Below are positions 10,560-22,030 of a stretch of 64,000 nt of DNA, in pieces. How positions within the stretch are numbered: the first letter of the stretch is position 1; the number at the start of each line of letters is the position of its first letter. Location: the NCBI GenBank assembly GCA_947000775.1, contig CAMQGK010000242.1, forward strand, positions 1,592,501-1,656,500, in the 5' to 3' direction. The DNA comes from Pterois miles (taxonomy: Eukaryota > Chordata > Actinopteri > Perciformes > Scorpaenidae). The notes below the pieces were generated by a model. It searched no databases. It saw only the letters and a program-made list of their open reading frames with translations, and was not told where the DNA came from. Position numbers and translations under genes: made by a program.

Positions 10560-11573
10560 GATGCTGGCTGAATTCGAGCTAACTGCCACTGGAGGATCCG
10601 TCCTCTGGAGCTGCAGTCTGCTTTAGTACCGTGTCCCTTCGTGGTCGTCAAGCCCTCGGTGCAGATCTGCTTCTTCTTCCTCGCATGCTGGACTGAGGAC
10701 CGACTGACTCGCTATCACCTCTCCAGTTAGAAGCAGAGCTACCAGACCGGACGGCTGGGCGGCTGCTGCTCATTTCAGTAGATATCTCTGCAGCACATCA
10801 CGTAGACGTCTTCCTCACCGTAACCTCTTCACATCCTGTTGGTACTACAGTTTATTTTTGAATGTTTAAACTTAATGTCAGGCCAGATCTTACTCAGTCT
10901 GGTGGATTTAACTGTCCTGGAGTCAAAGTAGGAGTCAAAGAGGGACAAATGATAAGACAGTGAAAGTGAAACTGAACTGAAGCTGACTTTATCTGGTCTT
11001 CATTTCATTGTGGTTGCTTTCTAGGTCTAAATAACACTCAGCAACACTCAAACAGAAAACACGTTCGACACCGACGACTTGAGACGTGGCTGCAATGTTC
11101 GAGAACAGTGAGGCTCGAAGGGGGAGGAAGTGTGGCCTGTCAAACCTGTCCGCAAGTCATCAAGATCCTGACTTGAATGTGTTGCTATAATATCACAAAC
11201 AATATATTATTGTGAAACTGAAAAATAACCGGTAAATTTCACTAAATACTCTGAGAACCTCCTTCCTTATAAATACCTCTGAGTAGTTTCTCAGTCTGGT
11301 TGGAGCTGCTCTTCCTTTTCTTTGTGCTAGTTTCCGTCATGTTCCCTTACTCGTGGTCGTCCTTCTCTGCCACTATTGTTTGGATTTACAACATCCTCAA
11401 GAGACGTTCACGGTTCTTAAAGGATAAATCCCAATAACTTTAGTGATCTTCTGACTACACTAGCTGATCAAAACCAGAGTGCCAGGCTTCATGCTGATTT
11501 TGCGTGGTGTTCAAATTCACGTTCTTGGGAGTTTTAACCAGAAGTCTAATCTCAAAAGAATGTTAGGATGCAG
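10560..11573. other. Gene-free stretch
   Basis: No tandem repeat and no exon supported. A segment around 11420-11450 (AAAGGATAAATCCCAATAAC) resembles a dispersed fish repeat, but no element ends could be defined. Confidence 0.4.
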
Positions 11574-11628
11574 TAAGATAAGATAAGATAAGATATTCCT
11601 TCATTAGTCCCACAGTGGGGAAATTCAG
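11574..11628 (+). mobile_element. (TAAGA)n-linked retroposon fragment
   Basis: GTAAGATAAGATAAGATAAG at 11573-11592 is followed by ATTCCTTCATTAGTCCCACA and GTGGGGAAATTC. Same family as 8813-8868 and 49568-49622. Confidence 0.65.
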
Positions 11629-11683
11629 TACACTCAATCTGCAGCTTCCTGCTGAGAGCTGTACACTAATCTGCCTCGGATCA

Positions 11684-12240
11684 TTACATTTCATTAATGT
11701 AAACCGGATATTTTATATTGCCATTGGTGCCAAATTGGAGAAGTGGTCTGGGCCTGCTAGCTAAAGCTAACATCTGCACAAACTTTTCAAAAGGTATTAA
11801 ATCGCTAAATTTGGTGCCATAATCATGGCTGATGTAAAAAGGTTTGCCATCGCCGCTGCTGATGTAAACCTGTGTAGGACTGGACTTGGCTAAATGTAGA
11901 GCAAAATGCTCAGACCAGAATACAGTAAGTAAATAAATACTATCAAAAACACAATATCGTTGCCTGCCCCGATCACAATGACGCTCAACACAGTTAAACA
12001 AGGTTAAAGGTCATCAGCTCCGGGATGCGCTCCGATCCAACATATAAAAACAATCCTGAACCAGTGATACTGCTGATGTGGAAGCTGAAGCTCTCTGTTG
12101 TTGGATTCGCTGACTCTGGGTCAGATTTAAAAGGGACATTGTGTAACGGAGTAATGTGGGAGTTGTGTTTTGTCCCAGACTACATGTGGCATGTGTTGGG
12201 TAATACTGTAATGACTGTGTCTCCATTGAGCCTGTGAGAA
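11684..12240 (-). other. Open frame and flanking sequence, probably an old dispersed repeat
   Basis: A 105-codon minus-strand frame (11684-12001) has no domain I recognise and no splice or promoter context. The adjoining 12020-12235 segment has the look of a fish interspersed repeat but has no second copy in this window. I would not annotate a gene here. Confidence 0.25.
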
Positions 12241-12681
12241 AAAGAGCTGAGTGCCTCCAGGAAAAACAGATCCTGCTGTTTATTTCCACAATAAGCAAAG
12301 TGTGTCACAGCGAAGACGCCTCAACGCTGAACTCAGCTCACAGGAGAAGCACAGCAGGACTGAAAGGACATTAAACTCAACAAAGGACACGTTCAAGGAC
12401 GCTGATCTGATAGCAGCTTCCCTCTGAAACCACAGCCTGACTACAGGGACCACCAACCAGGCAAACCTGAGAGTAATCCAGCTCAGTAATGAAGACGAGG
12501 ATCGTCTGTAGTTAGCCCTCACTGTATCCTGCTTTCTTTGCAGCATTTACTTTCTTTTAAGCTCCACACATTTCCATTTCATCTGATGCTGAAATGTGAC
12601 CACAAAGTGAAAGACGAAATGAAAGAGAAATCCCTCTCCTTGCTAAGCTAAGCTAACCACTTTCTGGCTCTTGCTTCCTAT

Positions 12682-13054
12682 TTAAAGGAACAGTGTGCAA
12701 CATTTTGAAGGATCTCTTGGCAGAAATGGAATATAATATCCATAGCCATGTTTTCATCAGTACATAATCACCTGAAACTAGGACTCATTATCCTTCCATA
12801 TCTACACAGGGAGCGGATGCCTCTCCACGGAGTCAACGCCAAGTTGCTCAAACCAAACACGGTACCTGAAGGCCACATGGCTCTCTGACACGTTTGTGAC
12901 AGGATGATCTCTGCACAAGGCTGACGGCGTTAACGGGATTTTGTGCTCGGCTCTCAGTCTGCAGTCTTGGAAAGGACGGCGTGAGCGGAGGGGCACTCAG
13001 TGGGTTGCACTCTGCAAACACACCACTAGATGCTGCCAGCTCTCTACCTTAAAG
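12682..13054 (+). mobile_element. MITE starting TTTAAAGGAACAGTGTGCAA
   Basis: Starts TTAAAGGAACAGTGTGCAAC, passes GGCAGAAATGGAATATAATA and ACCTGAAGGCCACATGGCTC, and ends CACCACTAGATGCTGCCAGC before CCTTAAAG. This order matches a very common fish non-autonomous element. A related right end (CACTAGATACCACCAAATCC then GGTCCTTTA) is at 45990-46026. No coding capacity. Confidence 0.65.
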
Positions 13055-14545
13055 TGGCAATAGACATTTTTTTGCTGTAACATATTATTAAGAAGGGAAC
13101 ATTAATTGCACAGTGTAATGCTGTTGAGTAATGACACCATCGGCGTTTAGACTGGTTCCTGTGATAGACCTTTCACACAGAATGCAGCAAACGGCACCAC
13201 TGAAACTATATTTTAAAAGGTTTGAACGGCACAGCGTGATGTGCTGGAAGTTCAGCCCGTTTGGACACTGTAACGTACTGAACCGAGCAGCGAGCACGGC
13301 GCCTTGTGTGGAGGCCAAGATCATGTTCACTGTGGAGTCTGTCCACCAGGGTTGATCTGCTGGGAAAACGAAGGCTTCTCAGCTTCGTTGCCCCGTTTTA
13401 ACCATCAGATGATATTTCAGCATATCTTGATTAAATTATCTTTATAATGAAGTCATTTTTGATGAATATTGGGGTAAATATTGGGGCAATTTGGCAGTAA
13501 TTCTACAGAAATTTCAAACAGGTTACTTGCTAATTGCTATGAAATTTGCAGACCTGTAAAATGAAGTGTGACCCCTTTCACAATAAAAGCCCTAGACGTT
13601 CATACTGCATCCTTTTTCCCCAGAGGCAACTCAACAAAATGTGTCACAGTAGCTAACATCAGGAAGTGGAAATGGCAGACTGACTGACTTATGAGAGTGG
13701 CATCAATCTGCTCATGTAACTGTCAGCAGTAAAGCACATGAGCGTCTTTTCCATCATGTCGAACTATTCCTGTGAAAAGACACATACCGGACTTGTGACT
13801 TGTGGTCGTTGAGGTGGGTGTACCGGGTAGATGGGTAGGTTACCAAGGAGGTGGTGGGTGTACTTTCCTACGTATTCTAAAGGCTGTTTGGCTGATAGGA
13901 GCGTATGCTGTAAACCACCAGATAAAGAGGAGGGTAAACCTTGTATACCGGCGTATACCTTCTACTACACCTGCACCACTGCTTGCTGCTTCCTGCTCAT
14001 CACTGACTGACTGCATCTGTTCAACCAAAGGATTGTCTTGGACCTCCATGTTGGGGACACAACCCACTGATCTAGTTAATCTGGGCTTTTATTACACCCT
14101 TCATCACTTCATTTACTACCTTTTAGTCTGCTCCTCAGAACGTGTCCTGGGAGGAGGTCACTCTCCCAGCATGACACATCTGTACTTCCCTCTCCCCTAA
14201 CGTCCACAGGCCGAAGAGCTGGCGTGGCAGCAGCGTTTCCACACACATTATTTAAATCACAACCGGAAATTTCTCACCCAGCATTTACGCAGGAACTGGG
14301 CAGGGTTCATCTTTGTTAAATGCAGAAGTGTGCATCCACAAGAGGAAGTCCTCGTACCTATAATCCCATTGAGGCTTGAGTGGGAACAATTACTGACGTA
14401 CGTAGGTTGACACTTGCAAACATGTAGAGCCGTGAAACGAACATCTTTCCCTCTCTATTAATAGTCTATAGTGAGCACCGCATGTAGAGCTAAAGAAGCT
14501 GCAGGGAAGTCACCACAGCTTCAGCTACAACTTCTGCTTTTACTT

Positions 14546-14548
<3 letters not shown>
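13055..14548. other. Gene-free stretch
   Basis: No exon supported. The 13802-14200 plus frame (132 codons) lacks recognisable motifs and splice sites and is probably a chance frame. No repeats beyond short homopolymers. Confidence 0.4.

Positions 14549-14578
<30 letters not shown>
14549..14578. repeat. (GT)15 microsatellite
   Basis: Uninterrupted GT dinucleotides. Confidence 0.95.
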
Positions 14579-14580
<2 letters not shown>

Positions 14581-14867
14581 TCATGAAAATGTGCTGAATG
14601 TCCCTGACTCTCTTCATGCATGACGGCTTTTCATGTATCTGCATAATGTCAAGTATTATTACAGCTACATGGAGGATGTGGCTGACGAGCATGATGCTAA
14701 CTTATAATTCTCTCTGTTATTTTAGAGCTTTATTGTTTGATATAATTGTAATAATATATAATTGCATGTTTTCTTCTATTTGCATCTGACAGTAGCTTCT
14801 GTGATCAGTGTTTGTTGATTAGTTTGTAATTTCCAGGATTTCTGGATGCATACTCTTACCACAGGTG

Positions 14868-15052
14868 TGCTTAGTATACTTACTTCAGACTTAAAATAAG
14901 ATAGTATACTTTACTTTTCATGTACTGATGTATACAATAAAGTCTATGTATACTTATCTCATACTATCTTTTATGTACTACATTAAGTACACATGGGAAA
15001 TATATACTTGGACTTTACTGAAGTATACCTCATAAAATAAACCTGAAGTACA
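14868..15052. repeat. AGTATACT-rich degenerate repeat
   Basis: Repeated half-palindromes of the kind AGTATACTT, AAGTATAC and GTACTACATTAAGTAC. Same sequence style as the longer field at 42140-42720; probably the same dispersed family. Confidence 0.55.
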
Positions 15053-15329
15053 CTGCTGGGAGGTTTTACTGCCTACACTTCCAGGCTGATGTGAAAACTG
15101 ATCCGTGGGCTCATTGTTCAGCAGGATCAGTGACTCTGATCGGTGTGTTAATGGATGACTGTCCTGATTACTGATCCAGGTCAACTCTGAGGAGGACCAC
15201 AGAGCTCCATTCATGGAGAGGAGGCTTCCCCTGCTGCAGCGGCAGGGCGGGGAGGACCGACGGCAGGTGGGTGTGACCGAAAATACAAAAATGCATGACA
15301 GTGAACGCCTCACAGCGTCCTCAGTATGA

Positions 15330-15760
15330 ATGGAGGAGCTGCACAGGACAGCCGTGCAGCTGCAGCCAGGAGCCGTGAGGACGGTCCGCGGTCACCGTGT
15401 CTCTGGTCCTGCACGTTTCACGGCGCGTGTCAGTGACGGTGCCTCGCAAATGTTTGACGAGTTGAAAAAGAAACAGAAAAGACGTGCAAAGTTTGCGCCT
15501 GACCGCCAGTGATGTGGGTAAGTCTGTCAGCTCGTTTTTCTAATGAATCAAACTAGCAAACCTCTGAAGAGAAGTTCATGGCACCAGTGCACAGCTGCGT
15601 GGATTTCACACGGCCGTGGAGGAGGGGAGGCGGGGGGAGGCAGGGAGAGGAGGCACCGCTCCCCGCAGACCGGACCGGAGGGGGCCGGGCCGGGCCGGAG
15701 CGGGCCGGAGCGGGCCGGGCCGGGGAGGGCCGCGCACCGCTCCGGGAGGTTGGTGCAGAC
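15330..15760. promoter_or_regulatory. CpG-rich block, possible promoter/first exon
   Basis: CpG-dense sequence stands out from AT-rich flanks. It includes GGAGGCGGGGGGAGGCAGGG (GC-box-like) and GGGCCGGGCCGGAGC repeats at 15678-15730. CAGTGATGTGGGTAAGTCT at 15508 contains a good splice-donor match (G|GTAAGT at 15518), which would suit a plus-strand noncoding or short coding first exon. Two long GC-driven frames (15330-15512 plus, 15548-15979 minus) have no recognised motif. Direction and gene are unknown. Confidence 0.4.
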
Positions 15761-16110
15761 AGTAAAGGAAGTCAGTGGTGACATGCAGAGATAGTAGCAG
15801 TCTCTTCCTCTTCCCCTTCTATTAACAAACTTTACTGAATGACTCGGCCTGAAAGACTTTTCTTTGCACCCGGTCCGCATTTTTCCCGCATCATGTGCCG
15901 CATCCATGAATGCGCCAGTTGCGCCAGAGGAGCAGCGCCCTGTTATTTTTAATATTCTTGTGACTGGTGTGAACTTCACTCATCTGTTTCTAGTCTGATC
16001 CTTATCGGTGTGAGAGGTTTGGTTGGTGAGCGTCACCTCGTGGAGACAGGCGCAGACTCAGGGGAGTCACTGGTGCGTTCATGTGCTGTCGGAAACCAGT
16101 CAAATAAGGA

Positions 16111-17035
16111 TTAACCCCCTAAACCCTGTGGAGCTGGAAGGTGTGGTTCACCTACACAGACCCAAAATAAATGAAAAATAGCTCCACAACGACCAGGTCT
16201 ATCAGCAGGATCCTGGTCTCTGTGGACCGGTAAGACCTCAGAGGATTCATCCCCAGTGTCAGTAACACTGTGACTGTTACTGTGTCTGAGGAAACTGGGA
16301 TGAACCAGAGGAATCCTGGTCTAAACTGTTGTCTACATTAGACAGTGGATGACACCATTATAACAATGACGCCATGAACAGAGATGAACTGAACTCATTC
16401 AGCTACTCCTCGACTACAACTGAGCCAAAGCAGATAGAAACAACACAAAGCTCAGATCCTACAGAGGTTTTAGTCAGGACAGGACCAGGAGGACTCTCCA
16501 TGTGGACACCTGGATACCCACAGTGTGCCAGATGGGTTTTCTAGCTCCTGAAAGGGAATCTGGCTCTAAAATCCTCCTGATATCCACTACAGGAGACTAT
16601 GTGAACACAGTGGAGCCTTTGGCCGTGACACTGACCCTGTGGATCATCACACTCTGCCACTGTGATCAGTAGAAAATCAAAAAATAACAACTAAACTGAA
16701 TAATTTTGACTCCATGGAGTCGTTTTATTATAATAATGAAATATGATCAGTTAAAACTTAGATAATAACAATCAGATCAATAACAATGTAAATAAGAAAC
16801 AAAAATCCAAGTATGAACATTCAATATAAAAATATAAATTAAAAATATTGATTCAGTAACTAAAATATTGAAATCATTGTCAAACAAACATAGTTTGGAC
16901 TAAATCCACTTGGAGGGTTTTAGCAGCGTTGAGGCCTCGTCTGTTAGAAACTCTTCAGAATAAAGACCACCACAGTATTTTATGAGGCTTTTAAAGGCAG
17001 CTCAGCTGGTACCGGTACCGGGTCCGTCGGGTTAA
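16111..17035 (+). mobile_element. TTAA-flanked piggyBac-like MITE, copy 1 (925 bp)
   Basis: TTAA at 16111-16114 begins TTAACCCCCTAAACCCTGTG; the right end reads GGGTCCGTCGGGTTAA with TTAA at 17032-17035. TTAA target sites and ends starting CCC are hallmarks of piggyBac-type elements. No transposase is encoded. Copies 2 (24694-25258) and 3 (32058-33011, inverted) share long near-identical stretches, for example GGTACCGGTACCGGGTCCGT at the right end and GGTGTGGTTCACCTACACAG at the left. Confidence 0.8.
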
Positions 17036-17332
17036 ACGGGTCAGAGATTTGAGAAATAGTCTGAGATGACATCACTCAACTTCCTATTAACTGTCTGTTT
17101 GCCTGTCGTCATGTCACGCGCTCATCTCGCCACCATTTGGACTAATTAATAAGTGAAGGTGTAGATGGGCTCTGGGGGTGGTGCACGTAGTGAGTGTGTT
17201 TGTGACTTTCACAATGAGTGACATGGGGTTTCCCTGCCCCTGTTTCCTCCATTCATGTGGCTGGAGAACGAGAAGTATAGATCCGTCAGCCCGGATATGA
17301 GCTGAATATTGACTGAGTGGAAGGAAGACTGT

Positions 17333-17432
<100 letters not shown>

Positions 17433-17532
17433 AAAAGCTTCCTCTTGTCACTTGCACCATTTTGCATCCCAGCAACTACACATGGCGTATAGCAGGAGGA
17501 AACAAAACGCACACATGTACATTTCTATTAAC

Positions 17533-18066
17533 TAGAGCTGTCAGTCAATTACAATATTTAATCACATCATTGTTCATAATTAATTCTGATGAATTGTAAA
17601 TTAATTACCATACACATTTTTTATCTGATCTAAATGAACCTTAAATGCTGATTAGTCAAGTATTTAATCCTCTGATCAACCTGTTAGTGGACTAATATGC
17701 TGCTTCATGTAAATGTATGTATATATGTATTATTGTAAATCAATAATAACACTAATCAATGGCAGATATTGTCCAGAAACCCTCCCAGGTTCTGACTTTA
17801 GCATCAACAATCTGCTCCAATCAGAACATGGCAAACTGCAGCCCAACAGGCAACAACAGCTGTCAGTGTGTCAGAGTGCTGACTTGACTAGGACTTGATC
17901 CAGACTGACTGGGACTATCATAAAGTGGGCATGTCTGTAAAGGGGAGACTGGTGGGGACCCAGAGAACCCATTTACATCCACACTTCTGGAGGTCAGAGG
18001 TCAAGTCTGGAGCCTCATTTAACCTCCTTCACTACCAGCTAGTCTGACCTGGTTGGTACTGATGGA
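17533..18066 (+). mobile_element. hAT-type MITE, truncated copy
   Basis: Starts TAGAGCTGTCAGTCAATTAC and follows the complete copy at 61621-62327 closely (GATATTGTCCAGAAACCCTC, GGGCATGTCTGTAAAGG, GGTGGGGACCCAGAGAACCC). Similarity stops after TACTGATGGA at about 18066, so the right terminal inverted repeat is lost. An 87-bp inverted piece of the same family is at 35509-35595. Confidence 0.75.
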
Positions 18067-20439
18067 TTTCATGTCATACCAGTGTTTTGTGTTAACACGT
18101 TATTCGTGTTTTTATTTTAACCTATATCACATCATATATTTCTGACACTGACACAAGATCATCGATCAAAATACTTAGTCGCGCTATGCCCAACCAGCTG
18201 GTTAGACTTAAGATAATCTGTGATAGTAAAGTGGGTAGCAGTGGGGGGCACTTTGGTCTTCACACAAAGATGTATATTAAAGATGTATCGTATAATGTAT
18301 ATATGGAATCATAGTCCTCTCATTGTAAGATAAAGTCAAGCTTGTGGACTGCCACTAGGGGGCAGTAACGTCTGTCCAAAACAGTGTTTGGCATAAAATA
18401 TATTTTGAAGTCCAGAAATCCGAGCAGCTGGTAAAGTAATCACAAAGCGAGGCATTCAGGAGTCAGTGATCCCGTCAACCCACAGAAAGAGAAACCCAGA
18501 AATAAATGCAGATGTTGTCACTTATTTTACCTAATTAGACGTCTTCTCAGGGGTTGATTGACACCTTCCTGGGTCTCCTGTTAGCTTTGTTGAACCTCTA
18601 ATGATTCGTGCCCACAGAGGCATTTTTTGATGCGGGGGATGACGACGCTTTCCAGCACTGGGCGCTCGATTGGATGAATGCTTTTCAGCTTGGGCTGCTG
18701 CTTCCAGCTTTCGAACCAACATGGCGGCTCGTTTGGGAACTTTCTTATATCCTGAAAATAGTTCACCGAAATGTGTTTCTGAAAACATCTGAGGCACGAA
18801 ATTAGCCGTGCAGTTGAATCTGTCTTTATTTTAGTTTGACAACAGTTCATTTAAAAGCCTTTCTGGCGTTTCTAATCAGCGGTGTTGAGTGTGATGATTT
18901 ACATGAAGTAGAAAAGATCTCAGCTTTCTGGAAATGAGGAGCAGCCAACATGACACTGGGTTGGGCTTTTTACCCAACTATCCACCCGGATGTTCACAGG
19001 AATGAATCCACCTCCAACGCTGTATCAGGTCTCCTTATACTCTGACATCACCTGACTTCCAGAGCGCTAAAATAATGAGCAAAAATGTGAAATCACTTAA
19101 ATTTCTGTTATTCATAAACCATAGGGCGGGGCGATATAGCCATCCATCCATCCATCCATCCAAATACCTGGATATCGATATTGCAGCAGTATTGTAGGGT
19201 TGACCATTGGTGCTTTAAAAAAATGTTTACAAAATGATATTTTTGATATATGATCATCAGTAATGATTAATTTTATGGATATAATGACTAAAAGGTAAAT
19301 ACCAGAACAGTCTGGTAAATTCAGAAAATTCCATCACTTCTCTGTAATGCAGCCTTTAAAACCAGGAACTGATACGTATGTGATGTTACGATATTCAGGA
19401 TCTAAGACGATATCTAGTCTCATCAATATATCATTATAAGCCCTGTGGCCCTAATACGACTAAATAAGCCTAGAATGGGGAACAGTTAGCCTCATTATTC
19501 CCTTTGTTTTTTCCCTCCGTCTCTTCGCTAAATTGAAGGAGTTTCACTCTTTAGGTGCGTCTGTTTCTGCAGTAGGACTTCATTTACTATCGTGAAGCTG
19601 ATCTCCAGTACAGCTGTGATATTCAGCTGACCATGGAAATAAATTCAAAGCAGGGACTGGCTGAATATAGGCTGCTCTGTGTGCTGTGCCCACGAATAGA
19701 CAAATTAGTGGAAATGTACACAAGAGGTGTTGCTATGGAGACGCAGAGAAAAGTGAGAGCCACATGTGTGCAGGTCACTTACAGTTCAGATTCATCCTTC
19801 GCAGCCAGGCGAGATTCCCGTTGAAGAGAGATTAAATTTACTGCCAGCTGTACGTTGAAGGGTTTGATACAGAGAAAAATACAGGAAGAAGAACCTGATC
19901 TGATCTAAATAATCAATAATCAGCCACAGCGGAAAGTGAAAGCCTGACTAAAACAATGTGACGTTAATGCTGCGTTGCTGTCCTGCTCAGTGAAGTCACT
20001 GCGAAGTCAGAAAAGGGCAAAGATGTCACAATTCAACCAATGTCACAGTAGGACACGCCCACTAGTGACGCGCCTTTTAGTGACGTTTGTGATACGTTTT
20101 CTGTACGTTTTCTTTTACGCCGTTTCTTACTTAGTTTACAGTACTTATTGATTTTAAGACCAACCAGGACCAAACCTAACAGCTGACATTACCGTCGTCT
20201 GGTAACGTCATGCTACTGATACGCCTTCCTGAGAGGCCGGGTGGTCAGTAGACCCAGAGCAACATTAGCATTTATTTGCTGTTGTGCTTGTGTCCAATGG
20301 ATGAAGTTAAATGCAGTATTATTTTCCCTTTTAGCTGCTTGGCTCAGACCAACTACTGAAGGAAACATCTGGCTCTATAACATCTGGCTCTGCTGTGTCT
20401 GTCTGCTGTTTGGTACTGAACAGCTAGTGCATAGTGTAC
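18067..20439. other. Gene-free stretch with repeat traces
   Basis: Contains GACTGCCACTAGGGGGCAGT at 18347-18366, (CCAT)5 at 19140-19161, and a 19120-19455 segment (GCGATATAGCC, TGGATATCGATATTGC, CAATATATCATTATAAGCCC) that looks like a degraded fish hAT-type MITE. No exon supported. Confidence 0.4.
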
Positions 20440-20990
20440 TGTGTAAGAGCTTATGGCAGCACCACCAGCCTCAGACCATCAACACTGATGAAAAGACCAG
20501 AAGAAACCTGGTCAGGGAGGCTGCCACGAGGCCTACAGCTACTTTAAAGCAGCTGCAGGAATCTGTGGTGAGTACTGGTTGTGGACGACATGTGACAGCA
20601 GCATCAGGCTTTGGGCTGTTTGTCTTCAGCTGAAACTGGAGCTTTAGTCCAGCTGGAGGGAATGATGAACACTAAGGACCAGTCAGTGTTCACAAAACCT
20701 TCAGGCGTCTGCTAGAAAGCTGAAGATGAAGAGGAATTTCATCCTTCAGCACCACAACGACCCAAAGCATCCATCCAAACCGACCAAAGACTGGCTTCAC
20801 CAGAAGATTAACGGACCGGCCCAGTCAGAGCCCAGACCTGAATCCTATAGAAGCTCTGTGGAGGACCTGAAGAGGGCTGTGGACAGGAGATGTCCTCACA
20901 ATCTGACAAATCTGGAGCTTTGGAGAGGAAAAGTGGGCAAATATTGCCAAGTCAAGCTGTGCCATGCTGACAGACACCTACCCAAAAAGA
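20440..20990 (+). pseudogene. Tc1-type transposase relic
   Basis: The first part reads TRRNLVREAATRPTATLKQL and QESVVSTGCGRHVT, the helix-turn-helix region of fish Tc1 transposases. The second part, in another frame from 20726, reads LQHHNDPKHPSKPTKDWL and then PAQSEPRPES and DLKRAVDRRCPHNLTNLE, parallel to the DDE-domain motifs DNDPKHTSK, SPDLNPIE and LKRAVHRRCP. The middle of the protein is deleted and the catalytic PIENLW region is damaged (PESYRSSVED), so it is inactive. I did not locate its terminal inverted repeats. Confidence 0.85.
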
Positions 20991-21157
20991 CGGCGTTCTC
21001 TGTCAGTACTGTATCAGGCTGCAGGTCAGAGAGCTGGAGCTCAGCATCACTGGGTGTACTGTCCACGCTGCAAGTGAAGGGAGAGGAAATCATCTGCATT
21101 TCACTCTCAACTGCTCAAGTCTTCAAAGGCCTTGAAAACTGACTATGCAGTGCCCCT

Positions 21158-21250
21158 AGGTGATCGGCGGAGGTGATCGGCGGAGGTGATCGGCGGAGGT
21201 GATCGGCTGAGGTGATCGGCTGAGGTGATCGGCGGAGGTGATCGGCTGAG
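21158..21250. repeat. 13-bp minisatellite, 7 copies
   Basis: Unit AGGTGATCGGCGG with a CTG variant in three copies. It lies exactly between the Tc1 relic and the hAT transposase relic. Confidence 0.9.
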
Positions 21251-21259
21251 GGTATGGCT

Positions 21260-22030
21260 TCTCTCAGTGTTTGCATGTGACTGACAATGTTGCCCTCTAC
21301 TTGACTCGAAAAAGAAACTGCGATTTTCTCATGAAGGCCTTCACCAGACTGTACATTTCTTGTGCAAAGAGTCCCTTGTTTTGCAGTTTGGTATTAGTTT
21401 CATTCATTAGTGCCGTCACATCAGCGGCAAATGCAAGATCGGCCATCTGGTCTGCATCTGAGAGCTCTGGGATGTCCTTCATCAGGACAACCATCAGTGG
21501 TAACGCCTGCCAGTTTGTCCCATTTCAGTCCCAGCTTGTCCCAGCATGCATTTGCCTCCCTGTTGTCGTCCCTTTCACTGACTGCATTCCTGCCGGCTCC
21601 TCCGTAATCTCAGAGTCTATCGTTATCCCTAAGACGAGTAACTGGGCTGTCTCTGACATCACAGCTCGCATCCAGCGCTAAGCAGAAAAAGTCAAAATAG
21701 TCTGTTTAGTTTTTCAGCTGAAGCTCAAGATTTCCCACCTGGAGAGGTCACATTCTCAAATGCTTCTTTTTCTCAGGGCATATTAGCGCTGCAGAGTCCA
21801 CCAAACACTCAGATCAACTCACCATCGGAGAATGGCTTCTTGTTTTTAGTGAGTTTGTGGGATATCACAAAGCTGGTTTTGACTGCTCCATCCCTGGATG
21901 GGTGAAGCTTGGTAAAAAGACCTTTTGCAGCGCAGCTAGCAAAGCTTCAGATGTCCGTTCCCGCTCTGCATCAGTCAGGTTCCCGTATTTCTCCGCCTGT
22001 TTTGTGGCGTAACGGCGATTCAAATTTAAT
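21260..22030 (-). pseudogene. hAT transposase relic (GTF2IRD2/ZBED-like)
   Basis: Read on the minus strand from 22030: YATKQAEKYGNLTDAERERT (zinc-finger-proximal region), then KLHPSRDGAVKTSF and VISHKLTKNKKPFSDGEL, CLVDSAALICPEK, FDFFCLALDASCDVRDS (parallel to the hAT SLALDESxDVxDTAQ block), LGLKWDKLAGVTTDG, and finally ADLAFAADVTALMNETNTKL with NKGLFAQEMYSLVKAF. The order matches the GTF2IRD2-repeat/ZBED class of hAT-derived proteins, but blocks are in different frames and parts between are missing. Non-functional. Confidence 0.8.

Noticed and set aside
9030..10571. 513-codon plus-strand frame with a 14-residue period
   Set aside because: Period and openness follow from the 14-bp unit. No splice sites, signal or recognised domain; kept only as a finding to test.
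15330..15979. 61- to 143-codon frames in the CpG-rich block
   Set aside because: High GC content removes stops; no recognised motif or conservation evidence.
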